Assembly: GCA_013416405.1 (NCBI GenBank)
Contig: JACCET010000001.1
Coordinates: forward strand, 496,001 to 560,000
Source of the DNA: Alcaligenaceae bacterium
GTDB taxonomy: Bacteria > Pseudomonadota > Gammaproteobacteria > Burkholderiales > Burkholderiaceae_B
DNA length: 64,000 nt
Direction: 5' to 3'
The notes under the pieces are model-generated. The model was given only the letters and a program-made list of their open reading frames with translations, was not told the origin of the DNA and searched no databases. The position numbers and the translations under genes are program-made. Positions 56,163-64,000 of this stretch are shown in pieces (the first letter of the stretch is position 1; each line of letters begins with the position of its first letter).

Positions 56163-57233
56163 TCAGCCGGCTTTTTTAATTTTGTGTTCGTCTTCGTGTA
56201 TCCACTCGCGCCAAATGGCCACCAGCAGGGCCATCAGGACTGGCCCGATGAATAGGCCCACCAGACCCATGGTCTGAACACCGCCGACCAGGCCAAAAAA
56301 AGTAGGCAGGAAAGGCAGTTTGACCGGCCCGCCAACCAGGCGTGGCCGCAAGGTTTTGTCGACGATGAAGAGCTCTACCGTGCCCCAAATGAAAAGGCCC
56401 AGGCCCGCCATAGGGTCGCCTGACCCCACCAAATACAGGGAAACAATGGTAAAGGACAATGGAGCGCCGCCGGGAACCAGGGCCATAAAGCCGGTGATCA
56501 CCCCCAGCAACACTGGTGAAGGCACGCCTGCCACCCAATAGGCCAGGCCCAGCACCACGCCTTCTCCCAGCGCGATCAAACCCATGCCCGTGACGGTGGA
56601 GTTGATGGTGGCGGGCACCACGCGCGAAAAGCGACGCCAGCGCCCCGGCAAGATCCGGTCGCCCACGACATCGAGCTGACTCAGTATATGGGCGCCATCT
56701 TTGTAGACAAAAAACAGGGTGATCAACATAAAGACCACACCCAGCAGCAACCTGAAGACGTCTCCGGTAGCAGACAAGAGCATGCGATATATATTGCCCA
56801 AATGTTCACCGCTGACGATTTCCACCATTTCACCCAAGGCATGCGGCTCACCCAGGTAGGTTGTCCAGTATTCTGCAAGCCGCGCACCCACCAATGGCAA
56901 GGCCAGTATCCAAGCCGGTACCGGCATGCCGTGCCGATTGGCTGCCAAAGCCCAGGCTATAAAGTTGCTGGCCTCTGTAAAGGCATAGCTGAGCGCGAGT
57001 GTCATGGGCACAATCAGCACAATGATCACGATGATCAGCGCCAGCGAGGCTGCCAGCGCGTTACGGCCATGACAACGTCGCAGCAAGCGCTGATACAGCG
57101 GCCAGCTGGCCAGACTGATGATGGTCGCTGCCAATACGGGAACCAGGAAACCACTTAAAAAATACAGGCCAACCAGAATAAGCAGCACCAGCAACCAGCG
57201 GGCAATAAGGGAAGCGGGCAATACAGGGTGCAT
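56163..57233 (-). CDS. AI-2E family transporter
   Basis: A 356-residue integral membrane protein with eight hydrophobic segments of the AI-2E (PerM/YdiK) family. Typical are the N-terminal helix pair LLVLLILVGLYFLSGFLVPVLAATIISLASWPLYQRL and the C-terminal FMALVPGGAPLSFTIVSL and FIGPVLMALLVAIWREW. Members export autoinducer-2 or ions; the substrate is unknown. The C terminus is charged and cytoplasmic. Confidence 0.92.
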   Translation of the reverse strand: MHPVLPASLIARWLLVLLILVGLYFLSGFLVPVLAATIISLASWPLYQRLLRRCHGRNALAASLALIIVIIVLIVPMTLALSYAFTEASNFIAWALAANRHGMPVPAWILALPLVGARLAEYWTTYLGEPHALGEMVEIVSGEHLGNIYRMLLSATGDVFRLLLGVVFMLITLFFVYKDGAHILSQLDVVGDRILPGRWRRFSRVVPATINSTVTGMGLIALGEGVVLGLAYWVAGVPSPVLLGVITGFMALVPGGAPLSFTIVSLYLVGSGDPMAGLGLFIWGTVELFIVDKTLRPRLVGGPVKLPFLPTFFGLVGGVQTMGLVGLFIGPVLMALLVAIWREWIHEDEHKIKKAG

Positions 57234-57411
57234 GATGACAGGGGTGTGTTCGGGTTAAGGGCCACTTTTGGCAACCCATGGATAGCAATGCGTCGGATGG
57301 ATGTCCGCGTTGTCAGCTTTTCTCTGGCAGCCATCAGCAAGATAGCTGCTTCAGGACAATATCACGAAAAAAAGCATGAACGCACATTCGTTACAGACGG
57401 GCGAAATGGAA

Positions 57412-58347
57412 TCAGGGAGCCGCCGTCCAGGCTTTCAGAAAGGCCAGCAGCACCTTGGCTGAGTTATCGGCGGCGATATCCATGAAAGTATGCATTTCGT
57501 TTGCACCCTCGCCGCCGCCCGCCAGATCGCTTAGTGAGCGAAAAGCAATAAAGGGTACCGCGTTGGCATAGGCCACCATGGCGCAAGCAGCACTTTCCAT
57601 ATCCAGAACGTTGGCCTGGAAAGTCTCGAAGACATATTTTCGGTATTCGGCGTTATCGACAAAGGCCGCTCCGGATACGCCGTTGCCGCCCACCATCAGA
57701 CGTGGCTGGCGGCGCAGGCACTGACTGCCTGCATCGCACGATTGCAGCGCAATGCCCTTGAGGTTTTGCGCCACGGCAAGCATTTCAGGGTCGACATCAA
57801 ACCAGAACTTTTTGTGCACCTGGGGCTGATTGGCCGTAACCACTTTCACAGGGCGTGTGCGCATCATGCCGTAGCCGGGCAAACCCAGCTCGTTGGGCGC
57901 TTCCGTACCGAATACGCCTGGCGTAACTTCGCGCGCCATGAGCACTTCCAGATATTGTCCCCAGCGTTCTGCCACAACCACATCGCCGATATGCAGTTCA
58001 GGATTGACACCGCCTGCAATGCCGCTGAACACAATATGGCTGATATTGAAGCGATCGAGCGCAAGCTGTGTTGTCATGGCTGCATTGGTCATGCTGATGC
58101 CGCTCAGGAACAAGACCACGGGCTTGCCTTGCAATACCCCTGTGGTGAAACGCGTGCCATTGACCGAAAAGTGGCGGGCCTGCCCCGTTTGCGCCAGCAG
58201 CAGGCTCAGTTCGGGTTCGAACGCCGAAATTACGGCAATGCGGGGCGTTTCATCCAGCCACGGCGCGGCGCCAGATGGGCGCGCAAGCGCCAACAGCAAC
58301 AGCAAGGCAAGCAGCAGCGTACGCAAAAGCAATGCGATCTGGGTCAT
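57412..58347 (-). CDS. Exported 5'-methylthioadenosine/S-adenosylhomocysteine nucleosidase-like protein
   Basis: A 311-residue nucleoside phosphorylase-fold protein with a signal peptide of about 27 residues (IALLLRTLLLALLLLLALA to PSGA), so periplasmic, unlike cytoplasmic MtnN. Core motifs are IAVISAFEPELSLLL, VLFLSGISMTNAAMTTQLAL, IVFSGIAGGVNPELHIGDVVV, a nucleoside-binding DMESAACAMVAY and FRSLSDLAGGG with the catalytic Asp. An insert with a Cys pair (SCDAGSQCL) could form a disulphide. AAGGTGG lies four bases before ATG 58347; a longer in-frame start at 58491 reads through a DUF985 remnant. Probable role: salvage of exogenous nucleosides. Confidence 0.85.
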   Translation of the reverse strand: MTQIALLLRTLLLALLLLLALARPSGAAPWLDETPRIAVISAFEPELSLLLAQTGQARHFSVNGTRFTTGVLQGKPVVLFLSGISMTNAAMTTQLALDRFNISHIVFSGIAGGVNPELHIGDVVVAERWGQYLEVLMAREVTPGVFGTEAPNELGLPGYGMMRTRPVKVVTANQPQVHKKFWFDVDPEMLAVAQNLKGIALQSCDAGSQCLRRQPRLMVGGNGVSGAAFVDNAEYRKYVFETFQANVLDMESAACAMVAYANAVPFIAFRSLSDLAGGGEGANEMHTFMDIAADNSAKVLLAFLKAWTAAP

Positions 58348-58491
58348 GCTGCCACCTTTATAGAAATGCCACTGCCCCTGGCGCACGACCGAGTCCTTGC
58401 TGCGATACGTCTCGATGTAATGCCCACCTTCGGGGTGGCTCTGAAGGTTGAATCGCCCGATCAGGCGCTCAACCTCGGGGTTAATCGTCAT
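58348..58491 (-). pseudogene. Internally deleted DUF985/cupin_5 gene remnant
   Basis: In frame with and directly upstream of the exported nucleosidase, 48 codons read NPEVERLIGRFNLQSHPEGGHYIETYRS, the start of DUF985 cupins (motif HPEGGxYxETYR), then DSVVRQG and WHFYKGGS, which corresponds to the later DELWHFYxG motif of the same family. About 40-50 residues between the motifs and all of the C-terminal part are missing. Because no stop intervenes, a fused product is formally possible. Confidence 0.6.
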
Positions 58492-58628
58492 GATCCTTGC
58501 GCTCCCGTTGCTTCATGTATGTTTTCTTGATTTGCAAAAGATTGTATCTGCCCCCAATCTCTGCGTATAGTGCCAGATGGCACGCCGTAAGGGGTATCAT
58601 GTGAGCCAGCACCGACTCCGCCAGACTC

Positions 58629-59912
58629 ATGACCACTATTGCCTCATCCAGCGAAGCAGCAGAAACGCCCTACGCATGGGCCAGGCTCGTTGTTTCCCTT
58701 TTGCTCATGACGCTGGGCGGTGTGGGCATGTATTCCGTCACTATCGTGCTGCCGCAAATCCAGGCTGAGTTCGGCGTCAGCCGTTCCGATGCCTCGCTGC
58801 CTTACACTTTGACCATGCTGGGTTTTGGCGTGGGTGGCATCCTGATGGGTCGCCTGTCTGACAGGTTCGGCGTTATCGTGCCCCTGGTCCTGGGAACGCT
58901 GGGCCTGGGCTCGGGTTTTATTCTTGCTGGATCCGCCGGTTCCCTCTGGCAGTTCAATCTGATCCAAGGCTTGCTCATCGGCCTGCTCGGCACGGCGGCA
59001 AGCTTTGCTCCGCTGGTGGCCGATACCTCGCAATGGTTTACCCGTCGGCGCGGCATTGCGTTGGCCATTTGCATGAGTGGCAACTATGTGGCGGGCACAG
59101 TCTGGCCACCCATATTGCAGCATTTCATCGATACCGTCGGCTGGCGCCAGACCTATATAGGCGTGGGCGTGTTTTGCATGGCTGTCATGCTGCCACTGGC
59201 ACTGGTGTATCGCCGTCGCCCGCCATCCGTAACCCTTGGCACACCCAACACTTCGAGGTCGCGTCCAAAATACTTTCTGCTTGAAGCTGCACGGTTTCAC
59301 CCGTCCCGCCCTATCGGAATGTCGCCCGCCGCGTTGCAAACCCTGCTGTGCATCGCAGGGGTAGCCTGCTGCGTGGCCATGGCCATGCCACAAGTGCATA
59401 TCGTGGCCTATTGCGGTGACCTGGGGTTCGGTGCCGCACGCGGGGCCGAAATGCTGGCGCTGATGCTCGGCCTGGGCATCATCAGCCGTCTCGGATCGGG
59501 CTGGATTTCAGATCATATCGGTGGGCTTCGCACATTGTTGCTGGGGTCCTTGCTCCAGGGTATTGCCCTGCTCATGTTTCTACCCTCCAAGGGCCTGATG
59601 TCGCTCTATGTGGTGTCCGGAATGTTCGGCCTGTTCCAGGGCGGCATCGTGCCAGCCTACGCTCTGGTAGTACGCGAGTATTTTTCACCCGCCGAGGCTG
59701 GGGCGCGGGTAGGCACGGTGCTGATGGCCACCCTGTTCGGCATGGCGCTGGGGGGCTGGCTGTCTGGCGCCATTTTTGACCTTAGCGGTTCGTATCAGGC
59801 GGCCTTCGTCAACGGCATCGCCTGGAACCTGCTTAACATCAGCATCATGGGGTTCCTGCTATACCGCGTCAAACGGGGGCCCGGCCCCGCCGGCCTTACT
59901 GTACAGGCCTGA
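58629..59912 (+). CDS. MFS transporter (monocarboxylate/oxalate-formate-like)
   Basis: A 427-residue carrier with twelve predicted membrane helices. The loop 2-3 signature is GILMGRLSDRFGVIVPL; LIQGLLIGLLGTAASFAPLVADTSQWFTRRRGIALAICMSGNYVAG is typical of the OFA/monocarboxylate group, and the second-half repeat is SRLGSGWISDHIGGLRTLLLG. The substrate is likely an organic acid by family. It converges on the LysR gene at 59946. Confidence 0.9.
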   Translation: MTTIASSSEAAETPYAWARLVVSLLLMTLGGVGMYSVTIVLPQIQAEFGVSRSDASLPYTLTMLGFGVGGILMGRLSDRFGVIVPLVLGTLGLGSGFILAGSAGSLWQFNLIQGLLIGLLGTAASFAPLVADTSQWFTRRRGIALAICMSGNYVAGTVWPPILQHFIDTVGWRQTYIGVGVFCMAVMLPLALVYRRRPPSVTLGTPNTSRSRPKYFLLEAARFHPSRPIGMSPAALQTLLCIAGVACCVAMAMPQVHIVAYCGDLGFGAARGAEMLALMLGLGIISRLGSGWISDHIGGLRTLLLGSLLQGIALLMFLPSKGLMSLYVVSGMFGLFQGGIVPAYALVVREYFSPAEAGARVGTVLMATLFGMALGGWLSGAIFDLSGSYQAAFVNGIAWNLLNISIMGFLLYRVKRGPGPAGLTVQA

Positions 59913-59945
59913 TCTACAGCAGCGCTATACCCGAGGCCATATCTG

Positions 59946-60869
59946 CTACGGGCCGCCCTCAGGACTCGAAAACGAGTCGGCAACAAAGTCTACAAAAACC
60001 CGCACGCGTGCAGAAAGCTTATGCTTTTGCAGATACGTTGCGTAGATATCCGCATCGGGGGTCTGGTAGTCGTGCAGCACTTGCACCAGGCGCCCGCTAT
60101 TCAAGTAGCGGGCGATATCCCATTCTGCACGCATCAATACGCCATGGCCGTCCAACGCCCAACTGACGGCGGCTTCGCCGTCGTTGGTACTTAGGGCTGC
60201 GTGCACCCGCACGACTTCAGCCTTCTTATTGCCATCACGGCCTGTGGACAGACGCCAAACGCCATAGGCTTCGCCGCCCTGCTCGATGCTGATGCATTGA
60301 TGCTTCTCGAGATCTTTAGGTGTTGCAGGTGCGCCATGACGGGCCAGATAAGCTGGTGAAGCGCAAAGCATGCGCTGATTCGCCGCGAGGCGCCGTGCAA
60401 TGACGCGCCCATCAGGCGGTTCGCCGAAACGTATGCACACATCGAAGGCATCACTGCTGTAAGCAGGAGGATCGACCGATAGCTGCAGTTGAATTTGCAT
60501 CTCGGGATACTTGAGCATGAAGCGAGATATCAGGGGAGCAACGTAACTGCGCCCGAAGCCCGGTGAAGCATTAACCCTGAGCATGCCCTTGGGTGCCGTC
60601 TTCGACCCCACCAGCAACTGCTCCATTTCATCAATCTCCGCCAGGATGCGCCGCGCATGATCAAGGTAGATTTCGCCCTCGGGAGTCAAGCGCATGCGCC
60701 GCGTAGTTCTTATCACCAGCGGCACCCCGAGTCTAGCCTCCATCTGAGTCAGACGCTTGCTGATTGCGGGCGTGGTGAGCCCCAGACTGCGTGCGGCAGC
60801 ACCCAGTCCGGCAGACGATGCCAATACAGAAAAAAAGGCCAGCTCGGACGGATGAATGCCAAAAGTCAT
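59946..60869 (-). CDS. LysR-family regulator, DmlR-like (divergent from tartrate/D-malate dehydrogenase)
   Basis: A 307-residue LTTR with HTH SSAGLGAAARSLGLTTPAISKRLTQMEARLGVPLVIRTTRRMRLTPEGEIYLDHARRIL, very like DmlR, which activates the D-malate dehydrogenase gene in E. coli. Its effector domain has LRVNASPGFGRSYVAPLISRF. It faces the dehydrogenase gene across 121 bases and is probably its activator. A 10-base palindrome TTGAATTCAA lies in the gap at 60891-60900. Confidence 0.9.
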   Translation of the reverse strand: MTFGIHPSELAFFSVLASSAGLGAAARSLGLTTPAISKRLTQMEARLGVPLVIRTTRRMRLTPEGEIYLDHARRILAEIDEMEQLLVGSKTAPKGMLRVNASPGFGRSYVAPLISRFMLKYPEMQIQLQLSVDPPAYSSDAFDVCIRFGEPPDGRVIARRLAANQRMLCASPAYLARHGAPATPKDLEKHQCISIEQGGEAYGVWRLSTGRDGNKKAEVVRVHAALSTNDGEAAVSWALDGHGVLMRAEWDIARYLNSGRLVQVLHDYQTPDADIYATYLQKHKLSARVRVFVDFVADSFSSPEGGP

Positions 60870-60990
60870 ATGTAGTGTTTCTTCTGATTATTGAATTCAA
60901 GTTAATGCTGGTTTCACCAACAGCCTCTTAATTTGATCGGAATTGCTCCTATAGTTCAAGCAAAGCCAAGTACCGCACAAGGAATTCAAA

Positions 60991-62061
60991 ATGAAAACAT
61001 ATCGTATCGCCGCCATACCCGGCGATGGCATCGGCAAGGAAGTCATACCTGCCGGCCAACAGTTGCTGGAAGCGCTCGCTGCAGTGGATACCTCCTTCGC
61101 CTTCGAATTCGAAAGCTTCGACTGGGGCGGCGACTATTATCGGAAGCATGGTGTCATGATGCCAGAAGATGGACTGGATGCCCTGCGTGGCAAGGATGCG
61201 ATTCTTTTTGGTTCGGCCGGCGACCCCGATATCCCAGACCACATCACCCTGTGGGGACTACGCCTGAAGATCTGCCAGGGCTTTGATCAATACGCCAACG
61301 TGCGTCCCACCCGCATACTTCCGGGTATCGATGCCCCTTTGAAGCGCTGCGCCACCGAAGACCTGGATTGGGTCATCGTCCGCGAGAACTCGGAAGGCGA
61401 ATATTCGGGCGTAGGTGGACGCGTACATCAAGGACACCCGATAGAAGCCGCCACCGATGTGTCCATCATGACACGCGCCGGTGTGGAGCGGATATTGCGC
61501 TACGCTTTCCGCCTGGCGCAATCACGCCCACGAAAGTTGCTCACTGTGATCACCAAGTCAAATGCGCAACGCCACGCGATGGTCATGTGGGACGAAATCG
61601 CCATGCAAGTGTCGGTCGAGTTTCCTGACGTGAATTGGGACAAGGAACTGGTGGATGCCGCCACCGCCCGCATGGTGAATCGGCCCGCCTCGATGGACAC
61701 CATCGTTGCCACCAATCTGCATGCAGATATCCTGAGCGACCTCGCCGCGGCCCTGGCGGGCAGCCTGGGTATAGCACCTACCGGCAATATTGATCCCGAA
61801 AAGCGCTATCCATCGATGTTCGAGCCCATCCATGGATCGGCCTTTGACATCATGGGCAAAGGCCTGGCCAACCCCGTGGGCACCTTCTGGTCGGTGGTCA
61901 TGTTGCTGGAGCACCTGGGTGAAACAGCAGCGGCCCAACGTGTCATGCGCGCACTCGAACACATCACCGCTCGCCCCGAACTGCACACCGGCGACTTGGG
62001 CGGCAGCGCCACAACGGCAGCCGTCACTGAAGCCATGTGCAAGCAAATAGCTCAGACCTGA
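60991..62061 (+). CDS. Tartrate dehydrogenase/decarboxylase or D-malate dehydrogenase
   Basis: A 356-residue NAD enzyme of the isocitrate/isopropylmalate dehydrogenase superfamily. It opens AAIPGDGIGKEVIPAG, contains the TtuC/DmlA-type GSAGDPDIPDHITLWGLRLKICQGFDQYANVRP, the catalytic region VRENSEGEYSGVGGR, the Lys in TVITKSNAQRH, DTIVATNLHADILSDL and FEPIHGSAFDIMGKG. The HxTLWGL block separates it from LeuB. It oxidises tartrate or D-malate. A Bug-family receptor follows 52 bases later, so uptake and use of the acid are linked. Confidence 0.92.
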   Translation: MKTYRIAAIPGDGIGKEVIPAGQQLLEALAAVDTSFAFEFESFDWGGDYYRKHGVMMPEDGLDALRGKDAILFGSAGDPDIPDHITLWGLRLKICQGFDQYANVRPTRILPGIDAPLKRCATEDLDWVIVRENSEGEYSGVGGRVHQGHPIEAATDVSIMTRAGVERILRYAFRLAQSRPRKLLTVITKSNAQRHAMVMWDEIAMQVSVEFPDVNWDKELVDAATARMVNRPASMDTIVATNLHADILSDLAAALAGSLGIAPTGNIDPEKRYPSMFEPIHGSAFDIMGKGLANPVGTFWSVVMLLEHLGETAAAQRVMRALEHITARPELHTGDLGGSATTAAVTEAMCKQIAQT

Positions 62062-62113
62062 TCCATCGCAGCACCCATGCGCTGAAGGCGCCTATTCCAA
62101 CACTGGAGACAAC

Positions 62114-63115
62114 ATGCAGAAAAAACAAATAATAGGCCTGGTAAAGAAAGTAGCCGGTTTATCTTTAGCAGGCGTCAGTGCTCTGACGCTTTCCACCTCG
62201 GTAGCCCAGGTACAGAGCTGGCCGGAAAAACCAGTCAGCCTGGTGGTTCCTTTTGCTGCGGGCGGCACGACCGACGTACTGGCAAGAGCCCTGGGCGACG
62301 AGTTGTCAAAGTCACTGCGCCAACCAGTCATTGTCGAGAACCGGCCCGGAGCGGGTGCCACGTTGGGCGCCGATGTGGTCTCGCGAGCCAAGCCCGATGG
62401 CTACACCCTGCTGATGGGAGCGGTCCATCACACCATCGCCACCAGTGTCTATAAGAACTTGTCCTATGACTTCCAGAAAAGCTTTGATCCGGTCACCGTC
62501 GTTGCCCTGGTGCCCAACGTGCTGGTGATTAACGCAGCCAATACACCCGCCAAAACTCCTGCCGAGCTGGTCGATATCGCCAGGAAATCAGCAGAAAGCA
62601 TGCCCTTCGGGTCCAATGGCTACGGCACGCTTCAACATCTGATCGGCACCCAGTTCTCCATGCAGAACGGCATAGAGCTGCTGCATGTGCCTTATAAGGG
62701 CAGCGGGCCGTTGACCACCGACTTGATCGGCGGCCAAGTAGCCATGTCCTTCGATACCATCACACCCGTCTTGCCTCATATACAAGCCGGTAAGCTGCGT
62801 GCACTGGCCGTAACGACCGCCAAGCGTTCTTCGGCGCTGCCCGACACACCAACACTGAACGAATCAGGCATGCATGATTTCGATCTGGGCACTTGGTTCG
62901 GTATCCTGGCACCCGCAGGCACGCCCGACGATATCCTGGACAAGCTGAATACCGAAATGGTCAAGATCATCAAGTCTCCTGAATTCGGCGAGAAAATGGC
63001 CAAGATCGGTGCCGAAACCATAGGAAATTCGCGTGAAGAAATGGTTGCCCAAATTGACGATGACACCAAGCGCTTTGCCGAAGTCATAAAAAAAGCCAAG
63101 ATCTCCGTCAACTGA
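62114..63115 (+). CDS. Bug-family (TctC) periplasmic solute receptor
   Basis: A 333-residue exported receptor. After an N-terminal signal (about 1-32) the mature part opens SWPEKPVSLVVPFAAGGTTDVLARALGDEL and carries ENRPGAGATLGADVVSRAKPDGYTLLMG and VPYKGSGPLTTDLIGGQV, hallmarks of Bug/TctC proteins, which bind carboxylates through two water-bridged loops. Its operon with a tartrate/D-malate dehydrogenase suggests that kind of ligand. No TctA/TctB genes adjoin; the only TctB in the window is at 1836. Confidence 0.92.
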   Translation: MQKKQIIGLVKKVAGLSLAGVSALTLSTSVAQVQSWPEKPVSLVVPFAAGGTTDVLARALGDELSKSLRQPVIVENRPGAGATLGADVVSRAKPDGYTLLMGAVHHTIATSVYKNLSYDFQKSFDPVTVVALVPNVLVINAANTPAKTPAELVDIARKSAESMPFGSNGYGTLQHLIGTQFSMQNGIELLHVPYKGSGPLTTDLIGGQVAMSFDTITPVLPHIQAGKLRALAVTTAKRSSALPDTPTLNESGMHDFDLGTWFGILAPAGTPDDILDKLNTEMVKIIKSPEFGEKMAKIGAETIGNSREEMVAQIDDDTKRFAEVIKKAKISVN

Positions 63116-63152
63116 AATATCGAGACAAGCTGCACGCGTCCCCCAAAATCAC

Positions 63153-63188
63153 AAGCCGCCACGCGTTCTACGTCTGGCGGCTTTTTTT
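63153..63188 (+). terminator. Intrinsic terminator after the Bug receptor gene
   Basis: AAGCCGCCA (63153-63161) pairs with TGGCGGCTT (63175-63183) and is followed by a run of seven T (63182-63188), 37 bases after the stop. It closes the tartrate/D-malate operon. Confidence 0.9.
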
Positions 63189-63346
63189 ACGCACGACATA
63201 CTGTATATAAAAACAGCAAACTTCAAATATCCCGGAAGCTTATAGGGCAGACTTAAAAAAAAACTTAAATTGATGCTGTAACTATCTAATATATAGCAAT
63301 TTTTCTGATATTATTTGTTCAATCAAAAATATACGGATGACCGGCT

Positions 63347-64000
63347 ATGCCTTTCCCCTGGAATCCACCCTATCCCCTACGTTCATTATTCGCTGCGGCG
63401 CCCCTGTTGCTTGCAGCCAGCTTTAGCCTGCCCTTGCAGGCCGAACCGACTGCAGGCGTGCAGGCTGAATCAACACACATCGTCAAGCGCCAAAACCTGC
63501 AACCCGTCAACTACGCCACCAACGGCGCAGCAAGGGGTCAAATACGTGTTGGCGTGCGTAATCCGGACGACAGCGACATCGTTGTCCACCGACCTGTCCA
63601 ACAAGCCCATCTTGCCCCGTTGACTGACTTGGCCAGCCTGCGCGCCGAGGTCGCCTTTGTGCAAGACCTGGAAAGCCAGAATGTGCTGTACGACAAAAAC
63701 AGCGACGAAGTTCGCCCGATTGCCTCTATTTCCAAACTGATGACCGCCCTGGTGGTGGCCGAGGCAGGTCTGTCCATGGATGAAATTCTCACGATTTCAG
63801 ACGCCGACGTCGACCGCATGCGTTATTCACGCTCGCGCCTGCCGGTGGGCACGGAACTGACTCGTGCCGAAATGCTGCATGTGGCCCTGATGTCATCGGA
63901 AAACCGCGCAGCCCATGCCCTTGGCCGATACTATCCGGGCGGCATGCCTGCCTTTGTGCGCGCCATGAACGACAAGGCTCGCGCCCTGGGCATGCGCAAC
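63347..64000 (+). CDS. pbpG: D-alanyl-D-alanine endopeptidase, PBP7/PbpG type (3' end outside window)
   Basis: The frame from ATG 63347 stays open to the window end (218 codons). Residues 1-32 are a signal peptide. The penicillin-binding motifs are Ser127-I-S-Lys130 in RPIASISKLMT and Ser184-E-N186 in LMSSENRAAH; the KTG motif would lie beyond base 64000. Low-molecular-weight PBPs of this class (S11 peptidases) cut peptidoglycan cross-links in the periplasm. A 160-base AT-rich region with A- and T-tracts (63189-63346) precedes it and probably holds the promoter. Confidence 0.92.
   Translation, partial: MPFPWNPPYPLRSLFAAAPLLLAASFSLPLQAEPTAGVQAESTHIVKRQNLQPVNYATNGAARGQIRVGVRNPDDSDIVVHRPVQQAHLAPLTDLASLRAEVAFVQDLESQNVLYDKNSDEVRPIASISKLMTALVVAEAGLSMDEILTISDADVDRMRYSRSRLPVGTELTRAEMLHVALMSSENRAAHALGRYYPGGMPAFVRAMNDKARALGMRN

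Noticed and set aside
1-64000. CRISPR arrays, rRNA and tRNA genes
   Set aside because: No regularly spaced repeats, no rRNA-like stretches and no convincing tRNA cloverleaf were found on reading the intergenic regions.

Overview
The window comes from a moderately GC-rich chromosome of a beta-proteobacterium, most likely of the Alcaligenaceae (Bordetella / Pusillimonas / Advenella type). This is inferred from gene content and not from a marker gene: a Bug-family (TctC) tartrate or tricarboxylate receptor, an orphan TctB, glnA-ntrB-ntrC in that order, a HprA-type hydroxypyruvate reductase with glycerate kinase, an FbpABC iron transporter, and many LysR regulators facing the operons they probably control. 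Almost everything is ordinary chromosomal housekeeping and nutrient uptake.

Layout. 1-2.3 kb: the end of an OmpR-type response regulator, its histidine kinase and tctB. 2.4-8.4 kb: flavin reductase, acylphosphatase, universal stress protein, sugar dehydrogenase with 6-phosphogluconate dehydrogenase, and a slipin/NfeD membrane protease pair. 8.4-13 kb: epd-fumC-DUF488 and mmsA with a divergent LysR gene. 14-18.7 kb: glycerate pathway (hprA, glycerate kinase), an S9 peptidase and a GST. 18.7-23.7 kb: a mosaic accessory island. 23.8-28.6 kb: livKHMGF. 28.8-34.2 kb: proC and ugpBAEC. 34.3-40.6 kb: a second livK, dps, oxyR, recG, ridA, fpr. 41-44.6 kb: an FbpABC-type ferric iron importer. 44.6-48.6 kb: ntrC, ntrB, glnA. 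48.8-56 kb: hemW, rdgB, a LysR gene facing an acyl-CoA dehydrogenase / MmgE-PrpD operon, rph and yicC. 56-64 kb: AI-2E family permease, an exported nucleosidase, an MFS carrier, a LysR gene facing a tartrate/D-malate dehydrogenase and Bug receptor operon, and the start of a PBP7-type peptidase.

The least ordinary stretch is the island at about 18,730-23,760. It contains a 27-codon antitoxin stub, an antitoxin whose toxin gene is reduced to its first codons, a broken RhuM-Fic gene, a possible IS21-type end, the last third of a helicase gene overlapping a GIY-YIG-type nuclease gene that is itself cut and joined to the end of an ATPase-like gene, a small unknown ORF, and a full-length RhuM-Fic gene. 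The broken RhuM copy lacks the Fic active-site segment through an in-frame 270-base deletion and has a one-base frameshift; the full-length copy keeps a Doc-like HxxxDGNKR motif. The island looks like a graveyard of defence and toxin modules with one survivor.

The core regions also hold several sharp regulatory signals: a consensus sigma-54 promoter and NtrC site before glnA, an FNR/ANR site at about -41.5 before the stress-protein gene, 11-base-spaced direct repeats before tctB, attenuator-like hairpins inside the liv and ugp operons, a 39-base near-perfect palindrome between mmsA and epd, and an acylphosphatase gene that appears to begin with ATT. All assignments rest on reading the sequence and remembered family features; no database search was run.
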